This document shows positions 61,451-61,752 of a DNA stretch of 61,752 nucleotides, piece after piece; the stretch's first letter is position 1, and each line of letters starts with the position of its first letter. Position numbers and translations under genes: made by a program. The notes beneath the pieces are model-generated. The model was not told where the DNA came from. It did no database searches and saw only the letters and a program-made list of their open reading frames with translations. This DNA is from Roseovarius tolerans (GTDB lineage Bacteria > Pseudomonadota > Alphaproteobacteria > Rhodobacterales > Rhodobacteraceae), in the NCBI RefSeq assembly GCF_900109855.1, contig NZ_FOBO01000019.1:1-61752 (forward strand), read 5' to 3'.

Positions 61451-61752
61451 TCAGGCGGCGTTTTGAAGTTGCTTGATCCCGTCTTTGAACTCAACCCCCT
61501 GAATGACTTCGGGCAGTCGGTTTGTGCCGCTGAGCTTTCGCCATTTTTTCTTGGCTGACATCATTAGCTTGAAGACCATGGACAGGGCCGTTTTGCGGCT
61601 TAGGCAGCCCTTGGTCTTGCGGGTTCGGTTGCGCACGGTAGCGAAGACGCTTTCGATGGGGTTTGTCGTGCGGATGTGCTTCCAGTGCTCGGCAGGGAAG
61701 TCGTAGAATGTCAGCAGCACGTTGCGATCCTTGGTCAGCTTTTTGACCGCAC
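61451..61752 (-). CDS. IS256-family (mutator-type) transposase, C-terminal part
   Basis: The frame runs off the right edge (about 100 codons inside). It reads AVKKLTKDRNVLLTFYDFPA, EHWKHIRTTNPIESVFATVR, TRKTKGCLSRKTALSMVFKL and ends QLQNAA. The TTNPIES motif contains the last catalytic Glu of the DDE triad, and the LS..A..MVFKL segment is standard for mutator transposases. The N-terminal part lies outside. The 270 bases to its left show no gene I can support. Confidence 0.9.
   Translation of the reverse strand, partial: AVKKLTKDRNVLLTFYDFPAEHWKHIRTTNPIESVFATVRNRTRKTKGCLSRKTALSMVFKLMMSAKKKWRKLSGTNRLPEVIQGVEFKDGIKQLQNAA

Noticed and set aside
1..61752. CRISPR arrays, rRNA and tRNA genes
   Set aside because: No regularly spaced repeats and no cloverleaf or rRNA-like sequence were noticed when reading the intergenic regions; a tRNAscan or Infernal run would be the decisive test.

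Overview
The window reads as a chromosomal segment of a marine alphaproteobacterium, most likely Rhodobacterales (Roseobacter group). Pointers are the high-GC coding sequence, a divergent regB / senC-regA redox locus, alphaproteobacterial gene orders (tsaE-amgK-murU-addB-addA-trxA; rnd-lptC-lptA-lptB-hpf-ptsN), an OpgC-OpgG-OpgH glucan cluster, and VPLPA-type C-terminal sorting signals. No rRNA, tRNA or CRISPR array was found. All gene calls come from reading motifs and context; no database search was run.

Layout. 1-757: end of an IS3-type element abutting a small AT-rich membrane protein frame that it seems to have truncated. 795-3865 (-): HslVU protease and an M20 amidohydrolase. 3892-14333 (-): a long operon-like run from a PAS-domain protein through TsaE, an AmgK/MurU-like cell-wall sugar recycling pair, the AddAB recombination nuclease and thioredoxin, closed by a strong terminator. 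14404-17128: RegB sensor kinase, diverging from SenC and RegA. 17245-21409 (+): two glycosyltransferases and a two-domain sulfotransferase, probably for a sulfated surface glycan. 21668-25476 (-): PtsN, HPF, LptB, LptA, LptC and RNase D. 25687-31902 (+): a ThDP enzyme with a class III CoA-transferase, a DUF302 protein, a TPR protein and OpgC, continuing into OpgG and OpgH (to 35275).

35319-46429 is the most interesting block: a zinc-ribbon FmdB, formamidase FmdA and a complete UrtABCDE-type ABC importer on the minus strand. Diverging from it are a giant hybrid histidine kinase, whose N-terminal half is an NCS1-like permease, and a LuxR-type response regulator. A perfect inverted repeat lies in the shared intergenic region. 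I infer a transporter-coupled sensory system controlling uptake and hydrolysis of formamide, urea or other short amides.

46455-50092: flavodoxin-like protein, NnrU, NnrS and 5-formyl-THF cyclo-ligase, diverging from an NsrR-type nitric-oxide sensor with a palindromic candidate operator between them. 50108-53052: an AceE/MdeB-like 2-oxoacid dehydrogenase E1 diverging from an Lrp regulator. 53192-58258 (+): a PHA synthase, FabI, a MaoC-phosphotransacylase fusion and an acetate kinase, tightly packed.

58284-61752 is a decayed, lower-GC region: two VPLPA-CTERM protein remnants (one with a one-base frameshift), a small membrane protein, an unassigned AT-rich gene, fused scraps of IS3 and IS110 transposases, and the C-terminal part of an IS256 transposase running off the window. 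Both ends of the window are therefore mobile-element territory.
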